Below, piece after piece: positions 30,356 to 40,529 of a stretch of 55,688 bases of DNA. Position 1 is the first letter of the stretch. Every line of letters starts with the position of its first letter. The notes beneath the pieces are model-generated. The model did no database searches and was not told the origin of the DNA. It was given only the letters and a program-made list of their open reading frames with translations. The stretch covers positions 1 to 55,688 of the forward strand of contig JADCES010000035.1 of assembly GCA_020250005.1 (NCBI GenBank), written 5' to 3'. A program made the translations under genes and the position numbers. Source of the DNA: Roseomonas sp. (GTDB lineage: Bacteria; Pseudomonadota; Alphaproteobacteria; Acetobacterales; Acetobacteraceae).

Positions 30356-31323
30356 GCGGGGCCCGGCAGCGGATGATGGCAAAAGGCCCCATGGCGCTGA
30401 TCGCCAACTGGCGGTGGTTCTGATCTGCAAAGATCATCCGCATGCGCACAGCGCGGCGCGAAGGGACAGCCGGGCGCTATGTTGAGCGGCGAAGGAGTGC
30501 TGCCAGGGATTTGCCGGAGCTTCTGTCCCGGGGCAGCCATGGCGGGCAGGCTATCCAAAAGCCCGCGCGTGTAAGGATGCAAGGGCGCGTGCAAGACATC
30601 CGCAACCGGTCCGAATTCCATAATGCGGCCCAGATAAAGCACGATCACGCGATCCGCCAGGGAAGATACGATGGCAAGATCATGGCTGATCCAAATCAGC
30701 GCCGTGCCGCTTTCCTGCGCGAGTATTTTCATCTCAGCCAGGATTTGCGCCTGAATGGAAACATCCAGCGCCGTGGTGGGTTCATCCGCGATGATCAATT
30801 CCGGTTCATGCAGCAGCGCTATGGCAATCGCCACACGCTGGCGCATGCCGCCCGAAAATTCATGCGGATAGGCATTCAAGCGCGTGGCCGCATCCGGAAT
30901 GCCAACCCGCGCCAGGCTACGTGCCGCCAGGGCCAATGCCGCGCCATCCCCGCCACCACCATGCGCCTGCACTGCCATGGCCATCTGCTGACCAATAGTC
31001 AGCACTGGGTTCAAGGTTGCAGCCGGATCCTGAAAAATCATCGCGATGCGTTTGCCGCGGAGCTTGCGCATTTCCGTTTGCGGCAGCCCGACCAATTCCT
31101 TGCCCTGAAACATCACGGAACCACCCGCGATGCGCCCAGGTGGATCGAGAAGACCAATCAGGGAAAAGCCAGTCACGGATTTTCCGGAACCCGATTCACC
31201 AACCAGGCCAAGGATCTCTCCCCGTTCAAGTGTGAAGGAAATGCCATCCACGGCCTTGATCGTGCCGGCACGGGTTTCGAAATAGGTGCGCAGATCGCGC
31301 ACCTGAAGCAGCGCGGGGTTCAT
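30352..31323 (-). CDS. ABC transporter ATP-binding protein (DppD/OppD-like)
   Basis: [107 protein letters not shown]. Confidence 0.94.
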   Translation of the reverse strand: MNPALLQVRDLRTYFETRAGTIKAVDGISFTLERGEILGLVGESGSGKSVTGFSLIGLLDPPGRIAGGSVMFQGKELVGLPQTEMRKLRGKRIAMIFQDPAATLNPVLTIGQQMAMAVQAHGGGGDGAALALAARSLARVGIPDAATRLNAYPHEFSGGMRQRVAIAIALLHEPELIIADEPTTALDVSIQAQILAEMKILAQESGTALIWISHDLAIVSSLADRVIVLYLGRIMEFGPVADVLHAPLHPYTRGLLDSLPAMAAPGQKLRQIPGSTPSPLNIAPGCPFAPRCAHADDLCRSEPPPVGDQRHGAFCHHPLPGPA

Positions 31324-32183
31324 CGGCGCAGCCTTGGATTGAACTGGTCACGCAATTGATCGCCGACAATATTGATCGCGACAATCAGCACAATAAGCGC
31401 AATCCCAGGATAGACTGAAATCCAGGTCCGCCCACTCATCATGTATTGGAAGCCATTGGCGATCAGCATGCCAAGCGAAGGCTCGGTCGGTGGTAGGCCA
31501 AGGCCAAGGAAGGACAATGTCGCTTCAAGCGAAATGGCATTGGCGATTTGCACCGTGCCAACAACAATCAGTGGCGGTAGGCAATTCGGCAATAAATGGC
31601 GCAATACAATGCTGCGCCCCGGCAGTGGGGTGGCGCGCGCGGCTTCAATGTAATCCTTCTGCCGTTCCGCTGTTGCGGCGCCATAGGCAGTGCGGGCGAA
31701 ATAGGCATATTGCGCGGTGACCAGGGCAATGATCAGCGGTACCCGCCCCTGGCCCAGCACCGCAACCAACACAAGCGCCAGCAGAATGGCGGGGAAAGAA
31801 AGCTGCAAATCCACCAGCCGCATGATGCCTTGTTCGATCTTGCCGCCGATATTGGCTGCCATGATGCCAAGCGCGGTACCGATACTAAATGCTACCGCCC
31901 CCGCCGCGATCCCCATCTGCAAGGAAATGCGCAAGCCGTAGAGAATGGCCGAGAACAAATCGCGCCCCTGCGCATCCGTGCCGAGCCAATGCACATAGCC
32001 GCCAGACCCGACAAAGCCTGGCGGGCGGCGCGCATCCCGCAAATTCAAATTGGCAAGATCATACGGATCCTGCGGCGTAATCAGTGGTGCGGCGAGCGCC
32101 GCCGTGACAATCAGCACCACGACTGCAAGTGCGAGGGTGGCGACCCAATTTTCGCGATAGTCGCGCCAAAAGCCCGCCATCAC
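31320..32183 (-). CDS. ABC transporter permease (DppC-like)
   Basis: VHWLGTDAQGRDLFSAILYGLRISLQMG..DYIEAARATPLPGRSIVLRHLLPNCLPPLIVVGTVQIANAISLEATLSFLGLGLPPTEPSLG. Confidence 0.93.
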   Translation of the reverse strand: MMAGFWRDYRENWVATLALAVVVLIVTAALAAPLITPQDPYDLANLNLRDARRPPGFVGSGGYVHWLGTDAQGRDLFSAILYGLRISLQMGIAAGAVAFSIGTALGIMAANIGGKIEQGIMRLVDLQLSFPAILLALVLVAVLGQGRVPLIIALVTAQYAYFARTAYGAATAERQKDYIEAARATPLPGRSIVLRHLLPNCLPPLIVVGTVQIANAISLEATLSFLGLGLPPTEPSLGMLIANGFQYMMSGRTWISVYPGIALIVLIVAINIVGDQLRDQFNPRLRR

Positions 32184-33154
32184 GCCCGCCTTCCACGCCT
32201 GAGGCGCGGATCAAGCACGGCATAGGTCAGATCAACAACGAGATTGATGGTGACAAACAGAAACGCCACCAGAATAAGATACCCCACCATGACCGGCCGA
32301 TCGAGCGAGGTGATGGAATCAATGATCAGCTTGCCAACGCCCGGCCAGGAAAAGATTGTCTCCGTCACCACAGCAAATGCCAAGGTGGAGCCAAATTCCA
32401 AGCCAAAGACCGTCACCAGAGGAATGGAAATCAGGCGCAGCACATGCCGGCGCAGGATGGTGAAATCTGAAAGCCCCGCCGCGCGGGCGAATTTCACCGT
32501 ATCGGACAGCATGATCTCACGCGTGCCGGCACGCGACAGGCGGATCAGCATGGCAAGCTTGAACAGGCTAAGATTGAGCGCCGGCAGCGCCAGAAACCGC
32601 AAGCCATCCCAGGTGAGGAAAGACCAGCCAACACCAAACACCTCAACCGTTTCGCCTCGGTCACCGGCCGGTAGCCAGTCGAGATTGACGGCGAAGGTCA
32701 GGATCAGGATCAGCCCCACCCAAAAGGTCGGCACGGAAAACCCCAAAACCGATACCGCCATAATGGTTTTGGAAACCGGGCTTTCCGGCCGATAGCCAGC
32801 ATAAATGCCAAGCGGTATGCCGATGAAGGCGCCGATCAGCACGGACGCCAGCGCCAATTCCAGCGTCGCCGGCAAGCGGCTCAGGACCAGTTGCAGCACT
32901 GGGATATTTAGCACAAAGCTCCGCCCCAGATCGCCTTGCAACAGCCTTCCAAGAAACGCGAGGTATTGCTGCCAAAGCGGCTGATCCAGGCCGTAATGGC
33001 GAATGGTGGCTTCCCGAATATCCAGCGTCGCGTCGGGGGAAATCAGCACGTCAATCGGATTGCCGATGGCATAGACGCCAAGAAAGACAAGCGCCGACAT
33101 GGCAAGCATGACGAAGCCAGCCTGAATGAGGCGCTGAATGATATACCCAAGCAT
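32180..33154 (-). CDS. ABC transporter permease (DppB-like)
   Basis: MLGYIIQRLIQAGFVMLAMSALVFLGVYAIGNPIDVLI..TVKFARAAGLSDFTILRRHVLRLISIPLVTVFGLEFGSTLAFAVVTETIFSWPGVGKLIIDSI. Confidence 0.93.
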   Translation of the reverse strand: MLGYIIQRLIQAGFVMLAMSALVFLGVYAIGNPIDVLISPDATLDIREATIRHYGLDQPLWQQYLAFLGRLLQGDLGRSFVLNIPVLQLVLSRLPATLELALASVLIGAFIGIPLGIYAGYRPESPVSKTIMAVSVLGFSVPTFWVGLILILTFAVNLDWLPAGDRGETVEVFGVGWSFLTWDGLRFLALPALNLSLFKLAMLIRLSRAGTREIMLSDTVKFARAAGLSDFTILRRHVLRLISIPLVTVFGLEFGSTLAFAVVTETIFSWPGVGKLIIDSITSLDRPVMVGYLILVAFLFVTINLVVDLTYAVLDPRLRRGRRA

Positions 33155-33237
33155 TGCGTGCAATTATCGGGCATTTGACAGCAAGCGCAAGCTATTCATA
33201 GCATCCTGATGAGATAAGGCTGATGGGAGAAATCAAG

Positions 33238-34827
33238 ATGCGTTGGAATTACCGCCGCTTTGCCCTGGCGACAGTCGGCATGGCCTGCCTGGCCGGTGTC
33301 GCTTCTGCGCAGACCCTGACGATGGGCGTGATCGCAGGGCCGGAAAGCATTGACCCGCATTTCACCGCTACGGGCACCCATTCCGAAGCGCTGAAGCATG
33401 TGTTTGATACGCTGACGCATTCGGGCGACAAGCTGCAGATCGAACCTGGCCTTGCGGAATCCTGGCGCATTGTGGACCCCACCACCTGGGAATTTCGCCT
33501 GCGTCGCGGTGTGAAGTTCCATGATGGGTCGGATATGACGGCGGAAGATGTCGCCGCTTCCATCCGCCGCATGCAGCAATTATCAGGGCCTAACCCGACA
33601 CGCATTTATGTGCGCCGCGTGCAGGACATTCGCATTGTTGATCCGCACACCATCCAGATCATCACCGATGGCCCCGCGCCCACACTGCCCAATGATTTCA
33701 TCCGGCTTTTCATCACTTCGGCCCGCGCCACGGCAGGTCTGACGCCAGAAAACGCCAATGAGGCCTTCAATAGCGGCCGCGCCGCCATCGGTACCGGGCC
33801 TTATCGGTTTTCATCCTGGACGCCGCGCGAGCAATTCGCGGTGGAGCGCAACGATAATTACTGGGGCAGTCGTCCGGCCTGGGGCCGTGTGGTGCGGCGT
33901 GAAATCTCCAACCCCGCCGCGCGCGTGGCGCAGCTTCGCACCGGCCAGGTGGATATGATTGTGCGCGTGCCGGCGGCCGATGTGGCAACCCTGGAACGTG
34001 ACCGCAATATCAGCGTGCTGAAGGCAGAAACAGTCTATGTCTTCAACCTTGCCCTGGACCAACGCGAACCAACGCCGCAAGTGACGGCGCGCGATGGCTC
34101 TCGTCTGGCGGCTAACCCTTATCGTGATGCGCGTGTGCGGGAAGCGATTGACCTTGCCATTGATCGCCGCACATTGGCGGAAGTTGCGATGGAAGGGCTC
34201 GGCTCACCAGTCAGCCAGATGGTCACGCCGGGTATCTTTGGCTTCAATCCGGCGCTGACGATTCCGACCCCCAATATCAATCGCGCGCGCCAGCTTTTGA
34301 CCGAAGCGGGCTATTCCAATGGCTTTCGCATGGTGCTGAATTTCACCAATAACCGCCTGCCTGGTGATGCGGGTGTTGGCGCGGCGATGACGCAAATGCT
34401 GGCGCGCATCGGCCTTGAAGTGCAGGCGGCGGGCCAGCCGGCGGCAGTGATCTTCCCGGCCCGCGCGCGGGGCGAGCTTTCCAACATCATGGCTGGTTGG
34501 GGCACCCTGACTGGTGAGGCGAATTACTATTACGCCGCCAATGCGCATACCAATAACGCGCAGCTCAGACTTGGTGCTTTCAATTGGAATGGTTTTTCTG
34601 ATCCGGAAATTGATCGGCTTATCCAGGCCGCCAATGTGGAGTTGGATGACAAGAAGCGCGAAGCCCTACTGCAACAGGTTGGCGCGCTTTGGAATGAAAA
34701 GCGCGTTGTCATTCCCTTGGCGGCGGTGGCTTCCGCCTGGGCCATGCGGCGTGATCGCGTAACACTCCGTGTTGGCCGCAGTGACGAGGAAACCTATGCC
34801 TGGGATATAAGCCCAGTCAGTCGCTAA
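33238..34827 (+). CDS. ABC transporter substrate-binding protein, SBP family 5
   Basis: GPESIDPHFTATGTHSEALKHVFDTLTHSGDKLQIEPGLAESWRIVDPTTWEFRLRRGVKFHDGSDMTAEDVAASIRRM; divergent from dppBCDF-like operon. Confidence 0.94.
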   Translation: MRWNYRRFALATVGMACLAGVASAQTLTMGVIAGPESIDPHFTATGTHSEALKHVFDTLTHSGDKLQIEPGLAESWRIVDPTTWEFRLRRGVKFHDGSDMTAEDVAASIRRMQQLSGPNPTRIYVRRVQDIRIVDPHTIQIITDGPAPTLPNDFIRLFITSARATAGLTPENANEAFNSGRAAIGTGPYRFSSWTPREQFAVERNDNYWGSRPAWGRVVRREISNPAARVAQLRTGQVDMIVRVPAADVATLERDRNISVLKAETVYVFNLALDQREPTPQVTARDGSRLAANPYRDARVREAIDLAIDRRTLAEVAMEGLGSPVSQMVTPGIFGFNPALTIPTPNINRARQLLTEAGYSNGFRMVLNFTNNRLPGDAGVGAAMTQMLARIGLEVQAAGQPAAVIFPARARGELSNIMAGWGTLTGEANYYYAANAHTNNAQLRLGAFNWNGFSDPEIDRLIQAANVELDDKKREALLQQVGALWNEKRVVIPLAAVASAWAMRRDRVTLRVGRSDEETYAWDISPVSR

Positions 34828-34844
34828 GCGCGAAGCTTCGGGTC

Positions 34845-35552
34845 ATGCGCATCGCGGAGATGAATTGGATGCAGGTGGAGGCTTACCTCCACCACGATGA
34901 TCGCTGCGTCCTGCCCTTTGGCAGCACGGAACAGCATGCACAGCTTTCGCTTTGTGTGGATGCGATCCTGGCCGAAAAGGTCGCGGTGGAAGCCGCCGAG
35001 CCTCTCGGCATTCCGGTCTATCCCGCCATGCCGTTTGGGTTGGCGCCTTATTTCGCTGCCTTTCCGGGCAGCATTTCGCTCAAGGTGGAAACATTATTGG
35101 CGGTAGCGCGTGACCTGATTGAAAGTGTCGCGCGCGCTGGATTTCGCCGTATTCTGATTGTCAATGGCCATGGCGGTAATGCGCCCGTCGGCGCGCTGGC
35201 CTTGCAGATCATGACCGAAAATCCTGCGCTTTCGATCAAATTTCACAATTGGTACAATCAGCCGCAAACCTGGAAAACCGCCATGGCGATTGACCGTTCC
35301 GGCAGCCACGGCAATTGGATGGAAAACTTCCCCTGGACGCGGTTGGCCAATGCGCCCTCGCCTTCCGGTGCCAAGCCATCGGTGGATATGGCGCTGATGA
35401 AGGCAAGCCCGCCCAATACGGTACGCGACATGCTGGGCGATGGTTCCTTCGGTGGTGAATGGCGGAAGCCCGATGAGGATATGCTGCGGCTTTGGCAAGC
35501 AGGCGTTGCGGAAACCCGCGCCGCGTTGGAGGGCCCATGGCCGACCCGTTAG
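34845..35552 (+). CDS. Creatininase family amidohydrolase
   Basis: VLPFGSTEQHAQLSLCVDAILAEKVAVEAAE..FAAFPGSISLKVETLLAVARDLIESVARAGFRRILIVNGHGGN: creatininase/MftE fold motifs PxGSxEQH and NGHGGN. Confidence 0.92.
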   Translation: MRIAEMNWMQVEAYLHHDDRCVLPFGSTEQHAQLSLCVDAILAEKVAVEAAEPLGIPVYPAMPFGLAPYFAAFPGSISLKVETLLAVARDLIESVARAGFRRILIVNGHGGNAPVGALALQIMTENPALSIKFHNWYNQPQTWKTAMAIDRSGSHGNWMENFPWTRLANAPSPSGAKPSVDMALMKASPPNTVRDMLGDGSFGGEWRKPDEDMLRLWQAGVAETRAALEGPWPTR

Positions 35553-36556
35553 TCATTTGGGGCGCTGGCGCCATTGGCGGCACGCTTGGCGCGCATCTGG
35601 CCCGTGCGGGCCATGAGGTGCTGCTGGTGGATACCGTGGCCGAGCATGTCGAAGCCTGCCGCACCAAGGGGCTGAAGATTTTCGGCCCCGTCACTGAATT
35701 CACGCAAATCATCCCCGCCGTCACGCCAGATGAACTGACGGGCCGCTATTCGCGCATTGTGCTTGCGGTCAAGGCGCAGGCCACCAAGGCGGCCTTGCCC
35801 GTTTTGGCCCCGCATCTTGCGCCGGATGGATTTGTTTTTTCCGCCCAAAATGGCTTGAACGAATTGGAAATCGCCGAAGCTGTCGGCGCTGAACGCACCA
35901 TGGGCTGCTTTGTCAATTTTGGCGCGGATTGGCATGCGCCGGGTGAGATTCTCTTTGGCAATCGCGGCGCCTTCGTGGTGGGTGAGATTGATGGCACCAT
36001 CCGTGATCGCACCCGCGCGATGCATGCGCTCTGCCAAGCCTTCGAACCAGATGCGATTCTGACCAGCGATATCTGGTCCTATCTTTGGGGCAAGCTCGCG
36101 TATGGCGCCATGCTTTTTGCCACAGCCCTTAATCATGATTCCATGAGCGGGAATTTCGCCGATACGCGCCGCATGCCTGTCTGGCTCGCCGTGGGGCGAG
36201 AGGTTACGGCAACCGCGCTTGCCCGCGGCGTGACCCCGCGCGGCTTCGGTTCCTTTGACCCCATGGCCTTCGCACCCGGGCGCGCTGATGCGGATGGCAT
36301 CAAGGTGGTGGAATGGCTGCGCGATTACACCGCCGTAAGTGCCAAGACGCATTCCGGCATTTGGCGTGACCTGGCTGTGCGCAAACGTAAGACCGAAGCT
36401 GAGGCGCAGTTGATGATCATGCCAAGGCTCGCGGCGCAAAAGGGCATCGCGACACCAGCGCTGAATGCCTTGGGCATGCTGATCAAGGATATTGAAGAAG
36501 GCCGGCGGGAACAGTCACCAGAAACGTTCAACGCCCTGCTGGATGCCATTGCTTGA
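35537..36556 (+). CDS. Ketopantoate reductase family protein (PanE/ApbA-like)
   Basis: PLVIWGAGAIGGTLGAHLARAGHEVLLVDTVAEHVEACRTKGL..RIVLAVKAQATKAALPVLAPHL..VFSAQNGLNE..TSDIWSYLWGKLAYGAML. Confidence 0.88.
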   Translation: MADPLVIWGAGAIGGTLGAHLARAGHEVLLVDTVAEHVEACRTKGLKIFGPVTEFTQIIPAVTPDELTGRYSRIVLAVKAQATKAALPVLAPHLAPDGFVFSAQNGLNELEIAEAVGAERTMGCFVNFGADWHAPGEILFGNRGAFVVGEIDGTIRDRTRAMHALCQAFEPDAILTSDIWSYLWGKLAYGAMLFATALNHDSMSGNFADTRRMPVWLAVGREVTATALARGVTPRGFGSFDPMAFAPGRADADGIKVVEWLRDYTAVSAKTHSGIWRDLAVRKRKTEAEAQLMIMPRLAAQKGIATPALNALGMLIKDIEEGRREQSPETFNALLDAIA

Positions 36557-37953
36557 CTGACGCTGTCCTGGAAAAACTGCTCGCTGAACGGGCGCAATTC
36601 ATTGCGCGGCTTGCGGAACTTGTCGCCTGCCCATCGGTTTCGACCGATCCGGCCTATGCGGATGGCATGGCGGCTGCGCGGCGCTGGCTGATCGCACGCC
36701 TGACCGCGCTTGGCTTTCAGGATGCGCAGGAAATTGCGGCGGGGGGGCATCCCGCTGTTACCGCGCGCTGGCATGGCGCGGGGCCTGATGCGCCGGTTCT
36801 ACTGGTGTACGGCCATTACGATGTGCAGCCGCCCGATCCCGCAGATGACTGGGCTTCACCGCCATTTCAACTGACGGCGCGTGACGGGCGGCTTTATGCG
36901 CGTGGCATCTCGGATGATAAGGGTCCGTTTCTTTTGGCGGTTGAAACCCTCGGCGCCTTTCTTGCTGTTGAAGGCAAGATGCCCGTCAACGTGACATTGC
37001 TGCTGGAAGGTGAGGAGGAATGCGGTTCAGCCACGCTTGGCGCCCTGCTCACGCAGTATCGCCACTTGCTTGCGGCGGATGCGGTGCTTTCCGCCGATGG
37101 AGCGCGTTGGCGGGCGGATTTGCCGACCATGACGGTCGGTACGCGCGGCAATACGAGCATGGAAATCACGCTGCGGAGTGCGGCCAAGGATTTGCATTCC
37201 GGGCGCTATGGCGGTGTTGCACCGAATGCGCTGCATGCTATGGCAAGGCTGATCGCGACACTGCATGATCAGGATGGCAGTATTGCCGTGGAAGGCTTCT
37301 GGGCCGGAGCGACAGCAGCTTCGCCCGAACAACGCGCAGAATTGGCGCGCATTCCTTTTGATATGGCGGCGCATGATGCGTCCATCGGAATCGCAGCAAG
37401 CAATCATACAGCGGCGGAGTTTCTGGAAAGGCTTTGGCTGCGCCCGACACTTGATGTGAATGGCATGTGGGGCGGCTATACCGGCGCGGGCGGCAAGACC
37501 GTTATTCCCGCGCTGGCACATGCCAAGCTTTCCATGCGCCTGGTGCCAGGGCAGAACCCTGAGCAAGCGCGTGACGCCGTAGCGCGACATCTGCGCGCCC
37601 ATTGCCTCAAGGGCGCTGAGCTTTCCATCAACCATACGCGCGATGGCACTTATGCCTATTCGCTGCCGGCATCGCATCCCTTACTGCGGGTGGCAGAGGC
37701 AGCGCTGGAACGCACCACTGGCCAGAAGCCGCTCCGTGTTCGCATGGGGGCCACGCTGCCGCTTGCGGATATCGCGCGCAATGTGGCTGGGATTGATACC
37801 ATCATGTTTTCCTTTGCAACCGCCGATGAGGATTTCCACGCCCCCAATGAAAACTGGCGTGAATCTTCCATCGCCGAAGGCTTTGCCGCCTGGGTTGCGC
37901 TGATGCGTGAATTGAATGGTGTGACGCGCGCCGCTTTTTCCCCTGCCGAGTAA
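36553..37953 (+). CDS. M20 family metallopeptidase (dipeptidase-like)
   Basis: VLLVYGHYDVQPPDPADDWASPPFQLTARDGRLYARGISDDKGPFLLAVETLGAF..LLLEGEEECGSATLGALL..RGNTSMEITLRSAAKDLHSGRYGGVAPNALHAM. Confidence 0.94.
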   Translation: MTDAVLEKLLAERAQFIARLAELVACPSVSTDPAYADGMAAARRWLIARLTALGFQDAQEIAAGGHPAVTARWHGAGPDAPVLLVYGHYDVQPPDPADDWASPPFQLTARDGRLYARGISDDKGPFLLAVETLGAFLAVEGKMPVNVTLLLEGEEECGSATLGALLTQYRHLLAADAVLSADGARWRADLPTMTVGTRGNTSMEITLRSAAKDLHSGRYGGVAPNALHAMARLIATLHDQDGSIAVEGFWAGATAASPEQRAELARIPFDMAAHDASIGIAASNHTAAEFLERLWLRPTLDVNGMWGGYTGAGGKTVIPALAHAKLSMRLVPGQNPEQARDAVARHLRAHCLKGAELSINHTRDGTYAYSLPASHPLLRVAEAALERTTGQKPLRVRMGATLPLADIARNVAGIDTIMFSFATADEDFHAPNENWRESSIAEGFAAWVALMRELNGVTRAAFSPAE

Positions 37954-37965
37954 GGAAGCCTTCCT

Positions 37966-38727
37966 ATGGATATCCGCTTTGACAATGTTACCGTTGCCGT
38001 CACGGGTGCCGGGCATGGTTTTGGCCAGGCCATTGCGTGCGGCTTCGCGATACTCGGTGCGCGGGTCTTCGCCTGCGATATTTCAGCCGCTGAATTGGCC
38101 GAAACGGCCAAGGCGCCAGGCGCCATCACCACCGACGCCTTTGACCTGACGGCGAAAGGCGCCGCTGCTGGCTGGATCAAGCGCATTGAAGATACCACTG
38201 GCGGCCCGATCGAAATCCTGATTTCCAATGCCGGCGGTGTGCGCGGCCAGGTAATGCGCCCGATCGAGGAAGTGAGCGATGAGGATTGGCACGCCATCAT
38301 TGACATCAATCTGCATGCTGCCTTTGCGCTGGCGCGTGCTGCGGCACCCAGCATGAAGAAGGCGCAGAAGGGGCGCATTGTCACCATCAGCTCGGGCGCT
38401 GGGTTGAAAGCAAGCCTGACCGGCATTCAAGCCTATGGCTCAGCCAAGCATGGGCTGGTTGGGCTGACACGCCAATTGGCGCGCGAATTCGGACCCTATG
38501 GCATTACGGTGAATTCCGTCGCACCTGGCTTCGTGCTGTCCAATCCATCCAGCATCAAGCAATTCGAAAGCTATGGTGAAGAAGGGCAGAAGGCGCTGAT
38601 CGGCCGGCTTGCCATGCGCCGCCTTGGATCGGTTGAGGATATCGCCAATGCGGTGCTGTTTCTTGCCAGCCCCTATGCTGGTTGGGTGACGGGGCAGGTG
38701 CTGTCCGTGGATGGCGGGAATGCGTGA
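37966..38727 (+). CDS. SDR family oxidoreductase
   Basis: NVTVAVTGAGHGFGQAIACGFAILGARVFACDIS..ILISNAGGVRGQVMRPIEEVSDEDWHAIIDINLHAAFALARAAAPSMKKAQKGRIVTISSGAGLKASLTGIQAYGSAKHGLVGLTRQLAREFGPYGITVNSVAPGFV. Confidence 0.94.
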   Translation: MDIRFDNVTVAVTGAGHGFGQAIACGFAILGARVFACDISAAELAETAKAPGAITTDAFDLTAKGAAAGWIKRIEDTTGGPIEILISNAGGVRGQVMRPIEEVSDEDWHAIIDINLHAAFALARAAAPSMKKAQKGRIVTISSGAGLKASLTGIQAYGSAKHGLVGLTRQLAREFGPYGITVNSVAPGFVLSNPSSIKQFESYGEEGQKALIGRLAMRRLGSVEDIANAVLFLASPYAGWVTGQVLSVDGGNA

Positions 38728-38910
38728 TGGGCGCCGTAACTTCTTATGGGCGGCATTGAAGAATATTGCGGCTATTGGTCAGGTCGCTGCTGTCGGTGCG
38801 CGGGGGCAGTTTTGGATTGGGAAAGGCTAGCATGAAACGCCTCGGCCAGACATGGTGCTGCGAATTCTTGCGGTTGCTGACTATTCCTTTGATCCGCCAC
38901 TGATCGCCCG

Positions 38911-38960
38911 GCCGGAGCCGGGCCGCCAAGTGACGCCACTTGGCCTGAAAAGGCGCCGGG
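38911..38960 (-). repeat. Divergent copy D of the dispersed palindromic repeat
   Basis: Reverse complement ..ggcgccttttcaggccaagtggcgtcacttggcggcccggc.. aligns with family ggagcattttcaagccaagcgagatcgcttggcgactcgg; perfect 8-bp stem GCCAAGTG/CACTTGGC at 38925-38944. Confidence 0.55.
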
Positions 38961-38984
38961 GGCAAAGCCAGAAACCTGGCGCCT

Positions 38985-40472
38985 TCACCGATCCGTCAGG
39001 CGCAATTCAATGCGACGATTGCGCGCCAGCGCCTGGGGTGAATCGCCCGGGTCAATCGGCTGCGCATCGCCAAAGCTGGTGGCGGCCACGCGATTTGGCG
39101 GCAGGCCCTCGGCGATCAGCATCTGCGTCACGGCAATGGCGCGCGCGGCGGCCAATTCCCAGTTATTGGCGAAGCGCGCGCTGCGGATGGGGTTGCGATC
39201 CGCATGGCCATCCACGCGGAGCACCCAGGGAATATCAGCGGGGATCAGAGGCGTCACTTCCGCCAGCACCGTTGCCAGCGCGCGCACTTGCCTGAGCCCG
39301 GCTTCGGATAATTCCGCGCTCGCCGGGGCAAAAAGCACCTCACCCTGGAAGACAAAGCGATCCCCCACAATACGCACTTCCGGCCTTTCGCCTAAAACAT
39401 CGCGCAGCCGGCCAAAGAAATCGCTGCGGTAGCGCTGCAATTCCTCAACCCGTGCCGCGAGCGCTGCGTTCAGGCGTTGGCCGAGCAGCGCGATCTGCGC
39501 ATTCCGATCCCGCCCTTCCGCTTCCGCCAGATCAAGCGCGCGAGAGAGGCGGGCCAATTCCGCGCGCAGCGCTTCCGTCTGGCGCGTCAGTAGTGCCACT
39601 TGCGCGGCGGCACTTTCCGAAAGCCGCGCGCGTTCGCCGGCTTCGGCTTCAGCGCGTTCGCGCCCGCGCTGTTCCTGCGCGGCGCGGCGTTCCAATTCAT
39701 CGCGGAGCGCCGTCAGCGCCCTGATCTGTTCCGAAAGCCGCGCCAATTCCGCAAGCCGCTGCGTGACGGTTTCACGTTCGACGCGCACCTGCCGATCCAG
39801 CGCCTGGGCTTCGCGCCGCATCGCCTCCAGCGCGGCTTGGGCTGCCGCCAATTCCGCAAGCGCGGTGCGGCGTTCGCGTTCAAGATCACTGATGCGGGCT
39901 TCAGCGCGTTGGCGCGTCTCTGCCAATGCCGCTTGGCTGCCGCGCAAATCCCGCTGCAACCGCGCGGCATCTCCGCCGACATTCTCCGCGCGTGACAAGG
40001 CCTCGGCCAATTGCCGTTCCATGGCACCGGCGCGATCTGCCGCATTGCGCGCCGCCAATTCCAAATCCGACAGCCGCGCGCCGAGCCGCTCACGCTCCCC
40101 GCGCAGCCCATCACGTTCATTGGCGAGCCTGTCGCGTTCTTCGCGGATCAGGGCAAGGGATTGCAGGGCCGTATCGCGCGCCGTTGTCGCGCTCCGCAAA
40201 TCATCATTCAGCCGCCCCAATTGCTGGCGCAGCTGCTCCCCCTGCGCCGCTTCCAGTGAGAGCAGATCAGCCAATTCCGCAACCCGGCGATTGAGCTGAT
40301 CCACCGCCTGTTCGCGGGAGCTGAGGGCAACCGAAAGAAAGCCCTGCGCCAGCACAAAGACCAGCAGCACGAAGATAATGACCATGAGCAGCGTGGAAAG
40401 CGCATCCACATAGCCCGGCCAGGCGTCCAGGCCCCCGCCGCGCCCGCGCCGCCTTTCGGAAGACCCCGCCAT
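38985..40472 (-). CDS. MotB/OmpA-like protein: single N-terminal TM, long coiled coil, C-terminal peptidoglycan-binding domain
   Basis: N-term PGYVDALSTLLMVIIFVLLVFVLAQGFLS (Asp at TM start as in MotB), ~200 aa Arg/Glu/Ala coiled coil, C-term LIPADIPWVLRVDGHADRNPIRSARFANNWELAAARAIAVTQMLIAEGLPPNRVAATSFGDAQPI..ARNRRIELRLT (OmpA domain). Confidence 0.9.
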   Translation of the reverse strand: MAGSSERRRGRGGGLDAWPGYVDALSTLLMVIIFVLLVFVLAQGFLSVALSSREQAVDQLNRRVAELADLLSLEAAQGEQLRQQLGRLNDDLRSATTARDTALQSLALIREERDRLANERDGLRGERERLGARLSDLELAARNAADRAGAMERQLAEALSRAENVGGDAARLQRDLRGSQAALAETRQRAEARISDLERERRTALAELAAAQAALEAMRREAQALDRQVRVERETVTQRLAELARLSEQIRALTALRDELERRAAQEQRGRERAEAEAGERARLSESAAAQVALLTRQTEALRAELARLSRALDLAEAEGRDRNAQIALLGQRLNAALAARVEELQRYRSDFFGRLRDVLGERPEVRIVGDRFVFQGEVLFAPASAELSEAGLRQVRALATVLAEVTPLIPADIPWVLRVDGHADRNPIRSARFANNWELAAARAIAVTQMLIAEGLPPNRVAATSFGDAQPIDPGDSPQALARNRRIELRLTDR

Positions 40473-40485
40473 GTCGCGCTAGCCC

Positions 40486-40523
40486 ATTAGAGCCGTTCCG
40501 CCGTGCGGCAAAACGACTCTAAT
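40486..40523. repeat. Long imperfect palindrome adjacent to repeat copy C
   Basis: attagagccgttccgccgtgcggcaaaacgactctaat: left arm ATTAGAGCCGTTCCGCCG vs revcomp of right arm ATTAGAGTCGTTTTGCCG, 15/18 matches, TG loop. Confidence 0.8.
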
Positions 40524-40529
40524 CAGATG

